Positions 15,667 through 24,533 of a stretch of DNA of 64,000 bases are shown here, in pieces (the stretch's first letter is position 1; each line of letters starts with the position of its first letter). A model generated the notes under the pieces. It ran no database searches, had not been told where the DNA came from, and worked only from the letters and a program-made list of their open reading frames with translations. The stretch comes from Proteobacteria bacterium ST_bin14 (GTDB lineage: Bacteria > Pseudomonadota > Alphaproteobacteria > Sphingomonadales > Sphingomonadaceae), in contig MSXR01000017.1 in NCBI GenBank assembly GCA_002083655.1, forward strand, positions 1 to 64,000, in the 5' to 3' direction. The translations under genes and the position numbers were made by a program.

Positions 15667-16953
15667 ATGCTTGATACCTTTGGTCTGCGCACCCTTACCG
15701 CCATTACCGTGATCATGATTGCGGCAATTGCCACCACCCTGCTCGATCAGAGCTTGCAGGGCGGGTTGATCGTTTTGGTGGTGGGGATTGCCGCTGTTCT
15801 GATCGCGGCCGGCACGGGCGACAACGCGGCGGAACCGCCGTCGGCCGTCCAGCACGTGGCGGATGGGCGCGACAGCCCGGTCAACATCGATGAAATGATT
15901 GAAGCGGTGGTGGAGCCGATCCTGATCGTTTTTGACGGCCGGGTTGCGCACGCCAATCTGCCGGCGCGCGCATTGCTGGGCGGGCACATCATCGGGGAGG
16001 ACGTCAGGCTGGCGATTCGCCATCCGGCCGCCGCCGAACGGCTGACAAATGCGCGCGCCACATCACAGGGGCCAATCAATCTGGTCGGGCTGGGCACGCT
16101 TGATCAGCGCTGGGAAATGCGATTGACCACGATGAGCGATGGCCGCCGAGTCGTCCATCTGATCGACCAGACCGGCAGCTATGCAGCAGAACGGATGCGC
16201 GTCGATTTCGTCGCCAATGCCAGCCACGAACTGCGCACCCCGCTGGCGTCAATCCTGGGGTTCGTGGAAACGCTGAGCGACGATAAGGCGGGTGCCGACC
16301 CCAAAGTTCGCGCGCGCTTTTTGAAGGTGATGTTTGATGAGGCGCGGCGGATGCAGCGGCTGGTGGAGGATCTGATCTCGCTCAGCCGGATTGAGGCGGA
16401 AAAATACCGCGTCCCCGCCACCGCAGTCGATCTGCAACAATTGATGGACGAAGTGCACGCTGAACTCGCCGATGCCTATGATAATCGTGGCGAAGATCTG
16501 GTTACCGATATTCAGGCCGATGTGCCGCCTGTGGTGGGCGACCGGGCGCAGCTATCCCAAGTACTCCACAATCTGATCGGCAATGCCATGAAATACGGCA
16601 AAAGCGGTACGCCCGTCGTCTCGCGGCTATGGATGGACCAGACCGGCATGGTCCGCATTAGCGTAAGCGATGAGGGCGAAGGCATTGCCCCGGAACATCT
16701 GCCGCGCCTGACTGAACGCTTTTACCGAGTCGATGCAGGGCGCAGCCGGTCGCTTGGCGGCACCGGGCTTGGCCTGGCCATCGTCAAACATATTATTGAA
16801 CGGCATCGCGGACGGCTCGACATCACCAGTGTGGTCGGAAAAGGCACAACAGCGTCGATCCTCCTCCCCTCTGGCCCACCAAATATCGCGCCCCGGGAGG
16901 CACCGTCATCAAACGGTAACGCCACTGTCACACAGGCAGCCCGGTCGGGGTGA
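15667..16953 (+). CDS. phoR: Phosphate regulon sensor histidine kinase PhoR
   Basis: A 428-aa sensor kinase. Two transmembrane helices lie in the first ~45 residues with almost no periplasmic loop, as in PhoR. A PAS-like domain follows (about 80-165), then HisKA with the phospho-His in NASHELRTPLASI. The ATPase domain has LIGNAMKYG (N box), DEGEGI and GGTGLGLAIVKHI. It phosphorylates PhoB when phosphate is low, under control of PstSCAB and PhoU. It is the first gene of the cluster and its 3' end carries the Pho box of pstS. A general sphingomonad kinase is excluded by the location. Confidence 0.92.
   Translation: MLDTFGLRTLTAITVIMIAAIATTLLDQSLQGGLIVLVVGIAAVLIAAGTGDNAAEPPSAVQHVADGRDSPVNIDEMIEAVVEPILIVFDGRVAHANLPARALLGGHIIGEDVRLAIRHPAAAERLTNARATSQGPINLVGLGTLDQRWEMRLTTMSDGRRVVHLIDQTGSYAAERMRVDFVANASHELRTPLASILGFVETLSDDKAGADPKVRARFLKVMFDEARRMQRLVEDLISLSRIEAEKYRVPATAVDLQQLMDEVHAELADAYDNRGEDLVTDIQADVPPVVGDRAQLSQVLHNLIGNAMKYGKSGTPVVSRLWMDQTGMVRISVSDEGEGIAPEHLPRLTERFYRVDAGRSRSLGGTGLGLAIVKHIIERHRGRLDITSVVGKGTTASILLPSGPPNIAPREAPSSNGNATVTQAARSG
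16903..16931 (+). promoter_or_regulatory. Pho box for pstS (three 7-mers, 11-bp period)
   Basis: CCGTCAT, CGGTAAC and CTGTCAC stand in direct repeat with 4-nt spacers (CAAA, GCCA). This matches the PhoB site consensus CTGTCAT-N4-CTGTCAT with an extra half-site. It lies inside the last codons of phoR, 61 bp before the pstS start, so pstSCAB-phoU-phoB can be induced apart from basal phoR transcription. Confidence 0.75.
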
Positions 16954-16992
16954 TAGCGGCGCAGCGGGAACATTCCTGCCAGGAGGGATTCA

Positions 16993-18060
16993 ATGCGACA
17001 TCATTTCGCGATTCAGGCGACAAAATTGCTAGCCTTGGCGTCCGCCATTGCGTTAGCGGCGTGTGACGATCAGGCCAATGGCGGCGGCGCCGGATCGCGT
17101 GACCAGATAAAGGTTGTTGGTTCGTCAACGGTTTATCCGTTCACCACGCTGGTCGCAGAACAGTTCGTCAATCAAAATCCCGGCATGAAGGCACCGGTAA
17201 TCGAATCGACCGGCACTGGTGCTGGCATGAAGCTGTTTTGCGCAGGCGTTGGCGCGGCCCACCCCGATATCGCCAATGCATCGCGGCGGATGAAGCTGGC
17301 CGAATTCACCGCTTGCGGCGAAAATGGCGTTGACCGGATCATGGAAATACAGATCGGGCTGGACGGGATCGCCTTTGCAGAGGGCAAGGACGGGCCAAAG
17401 CTGCAGCTGACGCCGGTTGATCTTTATCTCGCGCTCGCCGCCAATCCCAAGGGCAAACCCAACACGGCCAAGACGTGGAAGGACGTGAACCCGGCCCTGC
17501 CCGCTATCCCCATTCAGGTCTACGGTCCGCCATCGACCAGCGGCACGCGGGATGCGATGGCAGAGCTGATCATGGCGCGCGGTTGCGTGACAATTTATCC
17601 CGACAGCATCAATCTGAAGGACAAAAAGCCTGACGATTTCGCCAATGTCTGCACCCGCGTGCGCGATGATGGCCCCTATGTTGATGCGGGCGAGAACGAC
17701 AATCTGATCGTGCAAAAGCTGCAGTCAAATCCCAATGCAATCGGCATTTTCGGCTATAGCTATCTGGAAGAAAATCAGGCGAGCCTGGTCGGTGTGCCGG
17801 TCAGCGGGGTTGCCCCGACCTATGAAACGATCACCAGCGGCACCTATCCCGGCGCGCGGCCGCTGTTCATCTATGTCAAAAAAGCACATTTGACGGCCAT
17901 TCCGGGCCTGCCGAAGTTTTTGGAGGCTTATGCCGCCGCTTGGGATGCCAATGGGCCGCTTGTAAAGCGCGGGCTGATTGCGGCACCACAGGCAGTGCGC
18001 GATGCCTCTGCCGCTGTCATCAAGGACGGCACGACGCTGGAAGGGCGCGCGCTGCAATAA
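16993..18060 (+). CDS. pstS: Phosphate ABC transporter substrate-binding protein PstS
   Basis: A 355-aa periplasmic phosphate-binding protein. The N-terminus has a lipobox ending LAAC, so it may be membrane-anchored. Ligand-binding landmarks are VVGSSTVYPF near the start and GPPSTSGTRDAM in the middle, which contact phosphate in this family. AGGAGG precedes ATG 16993. The Pho box just upstream predicts strong phosphate-starvation induction. A hairpin after the stop separates it from pstC and may let PstS be made in excess. Confidence 0.94.
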   Translation: MRHHFAIQATKLLALASAIALAACDDQANGGGAGSRDQIKVVGSSTVYPFTTLVAEQFVNQNPGMKAPVIESTGTGAGMKLFCAGVGAAHPDIANASRRMKLAEFTACGENGVDRIMEIQIGLDGIAFAEGKDGPKLQLTPVDLYLALAANPKGKPNTAKTWKDVNPALPAIPIQVYGPPSTSGTRDAMAELIMARGCVTIYPDSINLKDKKPDDFANVCTRVRDDGPYVDAGENDNLIVQKLQSNPNAIGIFGYSYLEENQASLVGVPVSGVAPTYETITSGTYPGARPLFIYVKKAHLTAIPGLPKFLEAYAAAWDANGPLVKRGLIAAPQAVRDASAAVIKDGTTLEGRALQ

Positions 18061-18091
18061 CAACCGAACACCTTCGCTAACCCATTGCCTG

Positions 18092-18124
18092 ATCGGGGTG
18101 GCGGGGCTTGCCTGCCCCCCCGAT
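18092..18124 (+). terminator. Hairpin between pstS and pstC
   Basis: ATCGGGG pairs with CCCCGAT around a GC-rich inner part. No U-tract follows. Probably an attenuating or RNA-stabilising hairpin raising PstS over PstCAB. Confidence 0.5.
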
Positions 18125-18152
18125 TCGTGAACGAAACAGAAGAATATTCCGC

Positions 18153-19529
18153 TTGTCGATTTTGCTGCTCCTTTTTCTGATTGCCGGTCTGGGTTTGATT
18201 GGCTGGCTAACCGCGCGCGTCCGCGCGGTGGGGTTCCGCCGTGCGTCAACCCGCAGGTTCAGCTCGCTGCCATCGCACCATGGCACCTATGTCGCGATGT
18301 GGATGGTCATCCCCTCGCTGTTGTTTCTGACAATATGGCTGGTGGTTACGCCGGCAATGGTGACGAACACCGTGCTGCAAAACCCGGCGGCCGCGCAATT
18401 GCCCCCGCCGGGTTTCGAGCGGGCAGCGGTGCTGAGCGAGGCGCGCAATATCGGACAGGGTCGCAGCGTGGCCAGCGCCAACCCGCTCGCCCAGGCGCTG
18501 GCGCCTGCCTATGCCGCCGCCCAATCACGGTACAACTGGATCGGGTCGACATTGGCGCTGCTGCTGGCGATATCCTGCGGCGCTTTTGCCTACACGCGGC
18601 TAACGCCTGATTTCAGGGCGCGGACGCGGATTGAGCGGGTGGTGATGTTGCTGCTGCTCGCCGCATCACTGATCGCTATCCTAACGACGGCGGGAATTGT
18701 CGGCTCGCTGCTGTTTGAATCCTACCGCTTTTTCCAGATGGTGCCGATCCTCGATTTCCTGACGGGCACGCATTGGAGCCCACAGGTGATTGATGCGCGT
18801 GATCCCGGCGCGTCGCTGGGCGCGGTGCCGCTGTTCTGGGGTACATTCTTCATCGGCGCGGTGATCGCGATGACGGTAGCGATTCCGTTTGGGCTGATGA
18901 GTGCGATTTACCTTACCCAATATGCCGCCCCCGGCGTGCGCCGCTGGATGAAACCGATTTTGGAGGTGCTCGCGGGCGTGCCGACCTTGGTGTACGGCTA
19001 TTTCGCTGCGCTGACGGTGGCACCCGCCGTGCGCGATCTTGCCGTTTCAGTGGGCATTACCTGGGCGAGTTCGGAAAGCGCGCTTGCCGCCGGGCTGGTG
19101 ATGGGGGTGATGATCATTCCGTTCGTGTCATCAATGGCCGATGATTCGATCGCCGCCGTGCCCGCATCGATGCGTGATGGATCGCTGGCGATGGGCGCGA
19201 CCACATCGGAGACGATCCGCCGCGTGCTGCTGCCCGCTGCCCTGCCCGGTGTTGTTGGCGGCGTGCTGCTCGCGATCAGCCGCGCCATTGGTGAGACGAT
19301 GATCGTGGTAATGGCCGCATCGGGCATCGCCACGCTGACGCTGAACCCGCTCGCCAGCGCGACCACCGTCACCAAACAGATCGTCGATTTGTTGACCGGC
19401 GAAGCGGAGTTTGACAGCCCCAAGACGCTGGCAGCGTTCGCACTGGGGTTGACGCTGTTCGTCATCACCCTGCTCCTCAACATCGTCGCGCTGACGGTCG
19501 TAAAACGGTACCGCGAAGCCTATGACTGA
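18153..19529 (+). CDS. pstC: Phosphate ABC transporter permease PstC
   Basis: A 458-aa inner-membrane permease. The C-terminal half is the standard binding-protein-dependent permease domain, with GVPTLVYGYFAAL and the EAA loop DGSLAMGATTSETIRRVLLPAALPG. The N-terminal ~200 residues add extra helices, as in the long alphaproteobacterial PstC form. The frame opens with TTG at 18108, but TTG 18153 gives a hydrophobic N-terminus directly after AGAAGA, which matches the family better. It overlaps pstA by 8 nt. Confidence 0.88.
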   Translation: MSILLLLFLIAGLGLIGWLTARVRAVGFRRASTRRFSSLPSHHGTYVAMWMVIPSLLFLTIWLVVTPAMVTNTVLQNPAAAQLPPPGFERAAVLSEARNIGQGRSVASANPLAQALAPAYAAAQSRYNWIGSTLALLLAISCGAFAYTRLTPDFRARTRIERVVMLLLLAASLIAILTTAGIVGSLLFESYRFFQMVPILDFLTGTHWSPQVIDARDPGASLGAVPLFWGTFFIGAVIAMTVAIPFGLMSAIYLTQYAAPGVRRWMKPILEVLAGVPTLVYGYFAALTVAPAVRDLAVSVGITWASSESALAAGLVMGVMIIPFVSSMADDSIAAVPASMRDGSLAMGATTSETIRRVLLPAALPGVVGGVLLAISRAIGETMIVVMAASGIATLTLNPLASATTVTKQIVDLLTGEAEFDSPKTLAAFALGLTLFVITLLLNIVALTVVKRYREAYD

Positions 19530-20802
19530 CGCGCGCCGCCCCACGCGACCGCCCGAACGCGCACCAACCGATTGGCGCGCGACCGACATGCAGCGCCGCA
19601 CCCGCCGCCGTTATGCCGCCGAACGCCGTTTCCGGCTGTTCGGGCTGGGCGCGGTGGTGATGTCCGCCGGTTTTCTGGCGTTCCTACTGATCACGATGCT
19701 CGCCAACGGGCTGCAAGGCTTCACCCAGACCGAAATTTCGCTGCCGATTGATTTTCCGCGCGCCGGGCTGAAACTCGACCCTGCTCGTTTGCAGGGGCAA
19801 GGTGCCGATTTGGCTCTTGCCGGGGCGGGCCTGTCCGATGCCACTGCGCGTGCCGCCGTCACCGCGTTCGGGCGGGGCGGCGACGCGCTGTTGTCAGACG
19901 GTGCATGGCTAAGGGTGCGTGATCAGGTGAAGGCCAATCCCGCCCTGCTGCGCGGCAAGGCAATCGTGCGCGTCCCCGCCTCCACCGAGCTCGACATCGC
20001 TGCCAAGGGCACCGGGTCCCCCGAAGCCGAAGCAGCGGTGGCACGATTGCAGCGCGCCGGGCAGCTTTCGACCAGCTTTAACTGGCCATTCCTCACCGCA
20101 TCTGACGCAACTGACCCGACGATCGTCGGCATCTGGGGCGCACTGAAGGGATCGCTGTTCACGATGCTCGTCACGCTCAGCCTGGCGTTTCCCATCGGCG
20201 TGCTGTCAGCTTTGTACCTTGAAGAATATGCCCCGCGTAACCGCTGGACTGACTTGATCGAGGTTTCGATCAACAATCTGGCGGCAGTCCCCTCGATCAT
20301 CTTTGGCTTGCTCGGGCTGGCGGTGTTCCTCAACACGTTTCATCTGCCGCGTTCGGCATCGATTGTCGGCGGGCTCACGCTGGCGCTGATGACCATGCCG
20401 GTGATCGTGATTGCCGGGCGCAACGCCATCAAATCAGTACCCCCGTCGATCCGCGATGCGGCGTTGGGCGTTGGCGCAAGTCCCATTCAGGTCGTGTTTC
20501 ACCATGTTTTGCCGCTGGCCCTTCCCGGGATTTTGACTGGCACGATCATTGGCATGGCCCGCGCGCTGGGCGAAACCGCGCCGCTGCTGATGATCGGTAT
20601 GCGCGCCTTCATCGCCACCCCGCCCGAACGCCTTACCGATCCGGCGACCGTGCTGCCTGTCCAAATATTCCTCTGGTCCGATGAAGTCAGCCGTGGCTTT
20701 GTTGAAAAGACGAGTGCGGCAATCATTGTGCTGCTGGTGTTCCTGCTCGCGATGAACGGGATCGCCATCTACCTCCGCAACAAATTCGAGACTCGCTGGT
20801 AA
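19522..20802 (+). CDS. pstA: Phosphate ABC transporter permease PstA (long form)
   Basis: A 426-aa inner-membrane permease, longer than the ~300 aa typical of enterobacterial PstA. Residues about 1-190 form the N-terminal DUF3333-type domain (one helix near 45-65 and a periplasmic part). The permease domain follows, with YLEEYAPRNRW, NLAAVPSIIFGLLGL and the EAA loop DAALGVGASPIQVVFHHVLPLALPG. It pairs with PstC. Its stop and the pstB start share bases (TAATG). Confidence 0.92.
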   Translation: MTDARRPTRPPERAPTDWRATDMQRRTRRRYAAERRFRLFGLGAVVMSAGFLAFLLITMLANGLQGFTQTEISLPIDFPRAGLKLDPARLQGQGADLALAGAGLSDATARAAVTAFGRGGDALLSDGAWLRVRDQVKANPALLRGKAIVRVPASTELDIAAKGTGSPEAEAAVARLQRAGQLSTSFNWPFLTASDATDPTIVGIWGALKGSLFTMLVTLSLAFPIGVLSALYLEEYAPRNRWTDLIEVSINNLAAVPSIIFGLLGLAVFLNTFHLPRSASIVGGLTLALMTMPVIVIAGRNAIKSVPPSIRDAALGVGASPIQVVFHHVLPLALPGILTGTIIGMARALGETAPLLMIGMRAFIATPPERLTDPATVLPVQIFLWSDEVSRGFVEKTSAAIIVLLVFLLAMNGIAIYLRNKFETRW

Positions 20803-21599
20803 TGAACGCACCCACCATCCCTGCCCCCAAGCCGACGGCACGCGCGCCGAAAATGACGGCGAAGCATGTCAACGTCCATTATGGCAGCAAACTTGCGATT
20901 GATGACGTGTCGCTCGACGTCGACATGGATCATGTAACGTCGCTGATCGGGCCATCTGGTTGCGGCAAATCCACCTTTTTGCGCACGCTGAACCGCATGA
21001 ACGACACGATTCCGATCGCGCGCGTACAAGGCGACATCCGGCTTGATGGTGAGGATATCTATTCCCCCGAAATGGACGTTGTGCAGTTGCGCGCGCGCGT
21101 TGGCATGGTGTTTCAAAAGCCAAATCCGTTCCCCAAATCCATCTATGAAAACGTGGCTTATGGCCCGCGCATCCATGGCCTTGCCTCCACCAAGGCGCAG
21201 CTCGAAGTGGCGGTTGAACAATCGCTGCGGCGTGCCGGGTTGTGGGATGAGGTGAAGGATCGGCTGAGCGACAGTGGCACGGCATTGTCGGGCGGCCAGC
21301 AGCAGCGGCTGTGCATCGCGCGCGCGATTGCCGTCGACCCCGAAGTGATCCTGATGGACGAACCCTGTTCGGCGCTGGACCCCATCGCCACTGCCAAGAT
21401 CGAGGAACTGATCCACGAATTGAAGGGCCGCTATGCCATCGTCATCGTCACGCACAACATGCAGCAGGCGGCGCGCGTGTCGCAGCGGACGGCTTTTTTC
21501 CACCTCGGCTCGCTGGTGGAATATGGCGCCACGTCAGATATTTTCACGAACCCCCGCCAGGAGCGGACCAAGGATTACATCACCGGCCGTTATGGCTGA
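20802..21599 (+). CDS. pstB: Phosphate ABC transporter ATP-binding protein PstB
   Basis: A 265-aa ATPase that energises phosphate uptake by PstCA. Walker A is GPSGCGKST, the signature LSGGQQQRLCIARAIA, and Walker B VILMDEPCSALDP. RTLNRMND and FQKPNPFPKSIYENV are highly typical of PstB. The start ATG overlaps the pstA stop. It is followed after 23 nt by phoU. Confidence 0.96.
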   Translation: MNAPTIPAPKPTARAPKMTAKHVNVHYGSKLAIDDVSLDVDMDHVTSLIGPSGCGKSTFLRTLNRMNDTIPIARVQGDIRLDGEDIYSPEMDVVQLRARVGMVFQKPNPFPKSIYENVAYGPRIHGLASTKAQLEVAVEQSLRRAGLWDEVKDRLSDSGTALSGGQQQRLCIARAIAVDPEVILMDEPCSALDPIATAKIEELIHELKGRYAIVIVTHNMQQAARVSQRTAFFHLGSLVEYGATSDIFTNPRQERTKDYITGRYG

Positions 21600-21622
21600 C
21601 CCCTTTTGCACCGAGAATCATT

Positions 21623-22309
21623 TTGGTTGATCATACAGTTAAGGCATTTGACGAAGATATCGGCGAACTGCGCGGTCTGATCGCGCAGATGGGCGGGCTG
21701 GCGGAGCATGCAATCGTCGGCGCAATGACCGCGCTGAAGCGCCATGATCTTGAGGGTGCCGAAGCGATCATCGCTGGCGATAAGCAGATCGACGCCATCG
21801 AAATGCAGGTTGAACGGCTTGCCGTTCAGCTGATCGCTCTGCGCGCACCGCTGGCAAATGATCTGCGTGAGGTTGTTGCCGCGCTAAAGATCGCCGGCGT
21901 GATCGAACGGATCGGCGATTATGCCAAAAACATCGCCCGCCGCGTGTCAGCGATTGAGGATCACGGCAATATCGAGCCCTTGTCGGTGCTGCCCGCCATG
22001 GCAACGATGGCAGCCACGATGGTCCACGACGTGCTCGATGCCTATGCCGCCCGCGATCCAGACGCTTCCATCCGGGTGTGTGAAAGCGACCGGGCCGTGG
22101 ATGATTTCTACAACAGCCTGTTCCGCGTCCTTGTGACCTATATGATGGAAAACCCCGCCAGCATTGGCCAGGTCGCGCATCTTTTGTTCATCGCCAAGAA
22201 CCTGGAACGCGTGGGTGACCACGCCACCAATATTGCCGAGATGGTGTATTATGCAGCCACCGGCGTCCACATGGGGGAGCGCGAACGCGGCGCTGCCCCA
22301 ACCCACTGA
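21623..22309 (+). CDS. phoU: Phosphate signalling regulator PhoU
   Basis: A 228-aa PhoU made of two three-helix bundles. The metal-binding repeats are visible as ERIGDYAKNIARR in the first half and ERVGDHATNIAEM in the second. It represses PhoR signalling when Pst senses ample phosphate. The start is TTG 21623, giving MVDHTVKAFDEDIGEL, the usual alphaproteobacterial N-terminus. The longer open frame upstream merely runs through pstB in another frame. The ribosome-binding site is weak. Confidence 0.93.
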   Translation: MVDHTVKAFDEDIGELRGLIAQMGGLAEHAIVGAMTALKRHDLEGAEAIIAGDKQIDAIEMQVERLAVQLIALRAPLANDLREVVAALKIAGVIERIGDYAKNIARRVSAIEDHGNIEPLSVLPAMATMAATMVHDVLDAYAARDPDASIRVCESDRAVDDFYNSLFRVLVTYMMENPASIGQVAHLLFIAKNLERVGDHATNIAEMVYYAATGVHMGERERGAAPTH

Positions 22310-22330
22310 TCCAACGGACGGAGACGAAAA

Positions 22331-23023
22331 ATGGCCCGCGCCAAGATGTTGCTCGTCGAAGATGACGCTGCCCTTGCCGAATTGCTGATCTGGCATTTCA
22401 AGTGCGAGGATTTCGATGTCCAGCAAACCCCCGATGGCGAAGAAGCGCTGCTGCTCGCCAAAGAGGCAACGCCCGATATCGTGCTGCTCGACTGGATGGT
22501 CGAAGGGCTGTCAGGCATCGAAGTGTGCCGCCGCCTGCGCCGCATGCCCGAAACGGCGAACGTGCCGATCATCATGCTCACCGCGCGCGGTGAAGAGGAA
22601 GATCGGGTGCGCGGACTGGAAACCGGGGCAGATGATTATGTCACCAAGCCCTTTTCCCCCCGCGAACTCGTCGCGCGCGTTGGCGCGGTGTTGCGCCGCG
22701 TGCGCCCGGCGCTGGCCGGGGAACAGCTGACCTATGCCGATATCGAAATGGATACGGTGGGCCATAAGGTGCGCCGTTCTGGCGAAGTTATCCCGCTGGG
22801 GCCAACCGAATTCCGGCTGCTCAAGCATTTTCTGGAGCATCCCGGCTGGGTATTCAGCCGCGAGCGCTTGCTCGATGCCGTGTGGGGGCATGACAGCGAC
22901 ATCGAAAGCCGCACCGTCGACGTGCATATCCGCCGCCTGCGCAAGGCGATCAACAATGGCGACCGGCCAGACATCATCCGCACCGTGCGTTCTGCGGGGT
23001 ACGCGCTCGATTCGGGCAACTGA
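22331..23023 (+). CDS. phoB: Phosphate regulon response regulator PhoB
   Basis: A 230-aa OmpR-family regulator. The receiver has EDDAALAE, phospho-Asp in LLDWMVEGLSG, and Lys in TKPFSPREL. The winged-helix domain has PLGPTEFRLLKHFLEHPG and the recognition helix region SRTVDVHIRRLRKAI. Phosphorylated by PhoR, it binds Pho boxes such as that at 16903-16931. GGAGACG precedes the start. Being at the end of the pst operon, it is auto-induced. Confidence 0.95.
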   Translation: MARAKMLLVEDDAALAELLIWHFKCEDFDVQQTPDGEEALLLAKEATPDIVLLDWMVEGLSGIEVCRRLRRMPETANVPIIMLTARGEEEDRVRGLETGADDYVTKPFSPRELVARVGAVLRRVRPALAGEQLTYADIEMDTVGHKVRRSGEVIPLGPTEFRLLKHFLEHPGWVFSRERLLDAVWGHDSDIESRTVDVHIRRLRKAINNGDRPDIIRTVRSAGYALDSGN

Positions 23024-23073
23024 TCGGGCGCGGGCGGCGCGACGCGGCACTTATCTCCCACTGGATGGTTTAG

Positions 23074-23098
23074 GGGGCGGGGCAACCTCCCCCGCCCC
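23074..23098 (+). terminator. GC-rich hairpin after phoB
   Basis: GGGGCGGGG pairs perfectly with CCCCGCCCC over a 7-nt loop. No U-tract follows, and the ribosome-binding site of the next gene begins about 8 nt later. It could end most phoB transcripts while allowing some read-through. Confidence 0.5.
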
Positions 23099-23117
23099 GC
23101 CATTCGGAGGAACGATC

Positions 23118-23447
23118 ATGAAGCTTTTGCTCACCGCATCGATGCTGGCGTTTGCCGCACCGGTGATCGCCCAGACATCGCCAACCCCAGGCCAGATTCC
23201 CGATACCGCGCTGTCGACCGCGCCGACCCCGTCGACCGGCCCGCGCGCGCAGGAGGCAAACCAGCCCGCCAACGCCGCCGCCAGCGCCAATAACAGCGCG
23301 CTTGCCACCGATCCGACCCGCGTCAACGCCGCTCCGGCAATGGCAAGCTACCCCATCTGCAAGGCGGGCGAGTTTGATCACTGCATGGAACCAGGCAACG
23401 GCGCGCGCCAGCAGGTGAAGAAGCGCACGCGCAAACCGCGGCACTGA
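23118..23447 (+). CDS. Small secreted low-complexity protein
   Basis: A 109-aa protein with a Sec signal (MKLLLTASMLAFAAPVIAQ). A Pro/Ala/Thr/Asn-rich disordered stretch follows, and the C-terminal segment SYPICKAGEFDHCMEPGNG carries two Cys before a basic tail. CGGAGGAACGATC upstream of ATG 23118 is a strong ribosome-binding site. No family is recognised. It follows phoB on the same strand, so it may belong to the phosphate regulon, although a hairpin intervenes. The start is internal to a longer frame that merely overlaps phoB. Confidence 0.72.
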   Translation: MKLLLTASMLAFAAPVIAQTSPTPGQIPDTALSTAPTPSTGPRAQEANQPANAAASANNSALATDPTRVNAAPAMASYPICKAGEFDHCMEPGNGARQQVKKRTRKPRH

Positions 23448-23560
23448 TGCTGCAAACCGCAAACGGGGCCGCGATTACCGGTCCCGCTTGCGTGCGCCGC
23501 GCAATCGAATAGGAAGCGCTCAACCTGACCCTTAACGACCAAGCCCAAGGAAGAGCGATT

Positions 23561-24460
23561 ATGACCATCAGTTTCGAAAACCGCGTCGCCATTGTTACCG
23601 GAGCAGGGGGCGGGCTTGGCCGTGCCTATGCGCTTGAACTGGCGCGGCGCGGCGCAAAGGTGGTGGTCAATGATCTGGGCGGATCACGCGACGGCACGGG
23701 CCATTCCGATGCCGCGCTGAAGGTTGTCGAGGAAATTGAGGCAGCTGGCGGCACCGCAATGTCGAACGGCGGCAGCGTTACCGAATATGATCAGATGGTC
23801 GCGATGGTCGAAGCCGCCAAGGCGAAATGGGGATCGATCGACATCCTGATCAACAATGCCGGCGTGTTGCGCGACAAAAGCTTTGCCAAAATGGAGCCAG
23901 CCGATTTTAAATTCGTCGTTGATGTTCATCTGAATGGCTCTGCCAACTGCACCAAGGCGGTGTGGGAAACCATGCGCGCGCAAAATTATGGCCGCGTTCT
24001 GATGACGGCATCGTCAACCGGGCTGTACGGCAATTTCGGCCAGGCCAATTACGGCGCGGCCAAGCTGGGTCTGGCGGGCCTGACCAAGACGCTGGCGATT
24101 GAAGGCGCGAAGAACAACATCAAGGTCAACACCATTGCCCCCACCGCAGGCACGCGGATGACCGAAGATCTGTTCCCCGCTGAAGCATTCGCCGCCTTCG
24201 CGCCTGAAAAGGTCGCGCCGGCCGCGCTGTATCTCGTGTCCGAAGACGCGCCGACCAACATGATCATCGGCGCCGGCGCAGGCGTGTTCCAGGCCGCCTA
24301 TGTTACGCTGACAGCGGGCAAGCTCCTCACGGGCGACGATCTTTCCCCCGAGGGCATCGCTGCGCATTGGGACGCCATTACCGACCGCACCGGCGAATTG
24401 ACCCCGCAATCCGGCAGCGAACAATCGCTGAGCATTTTGAAGCTGTTGCAGGCCGGGTAA
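23561..24460 (+). CDS. SDR 3-hydroxyacyl-CoA dehydrogenase-type enzyme
   Basis: A 299-aa short-chain dehydrogenase like the dehydrogenase part of the peroxisomal multifunctional enzyme type 2 (HSD17B4). The landmarks are VTGAGGGLGRAYALELARRG, VVVNDLGGSRDG, INNAGVLRDKSFAKM, and the catalytic Ser/Tyr/Lys in SSTGLYGNFGQANYGAAK. The family oxidises 3-hydroxyacyl-CoA in fatty-acid or steroid side-chain breakdown. Here it is a stand-alone protein, without hydratase or SCP2 domains. It is monocistronic and ends at a good terminator. The substrate is not determined. Confidence 0.85.
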   Translation: MTISFENRVAIVTGAGGGLGRAYALELARRGAKVVVNDLGGSRDGTGHSDAALKVVEEIEAAGGTAMSNGGSVTEYDQMVAMVEAAKAKWGSIDILINNAGVLRDKSFAKMEPADFKFVVDVHLNGSANCTKAVWETMRAQNYGRVLMTASSTGLYGNFGQANYGAAKLGLAGLTKTLAIEGAKNNIKVNTIAPTAGTRMTEDLFPAEAFAAFAPEKVAPAALYLVSEDAPTNMIIGAGAGVFQAAYVTLTAGKLLTGDDLSPEGIAAHWDAITDRTGELTPQSGSEQSLSILKLLQAG

Positions 24461-24477
24461 CGGCAAAACAATAATGT

Positions 24478-24529
24478 CCGGGGCGGCGAACGGCCGGGCA
24501 ATGCCTGCCGCGCGCCGCCCCGGGTTTTT
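24478..24529 (+). terminator. Rho-independent terminator after the SDR gene
   Basis: An 11-bp perfect stem (CCGGGGCGGCG / CGCCGCCCCGG) is followed by GTTTTTG. It separates the SDR gene from the convergent outer-membrane protein gene. Confidence 0.85.
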
Positions 24530-24533
24530 GCTG

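Noticed and set aside
15538..16023. A 161-codon frame antisense to phoR
   Set aside because: It lies opposite the well-supported PhoR N-terminal region and carries no family motif.
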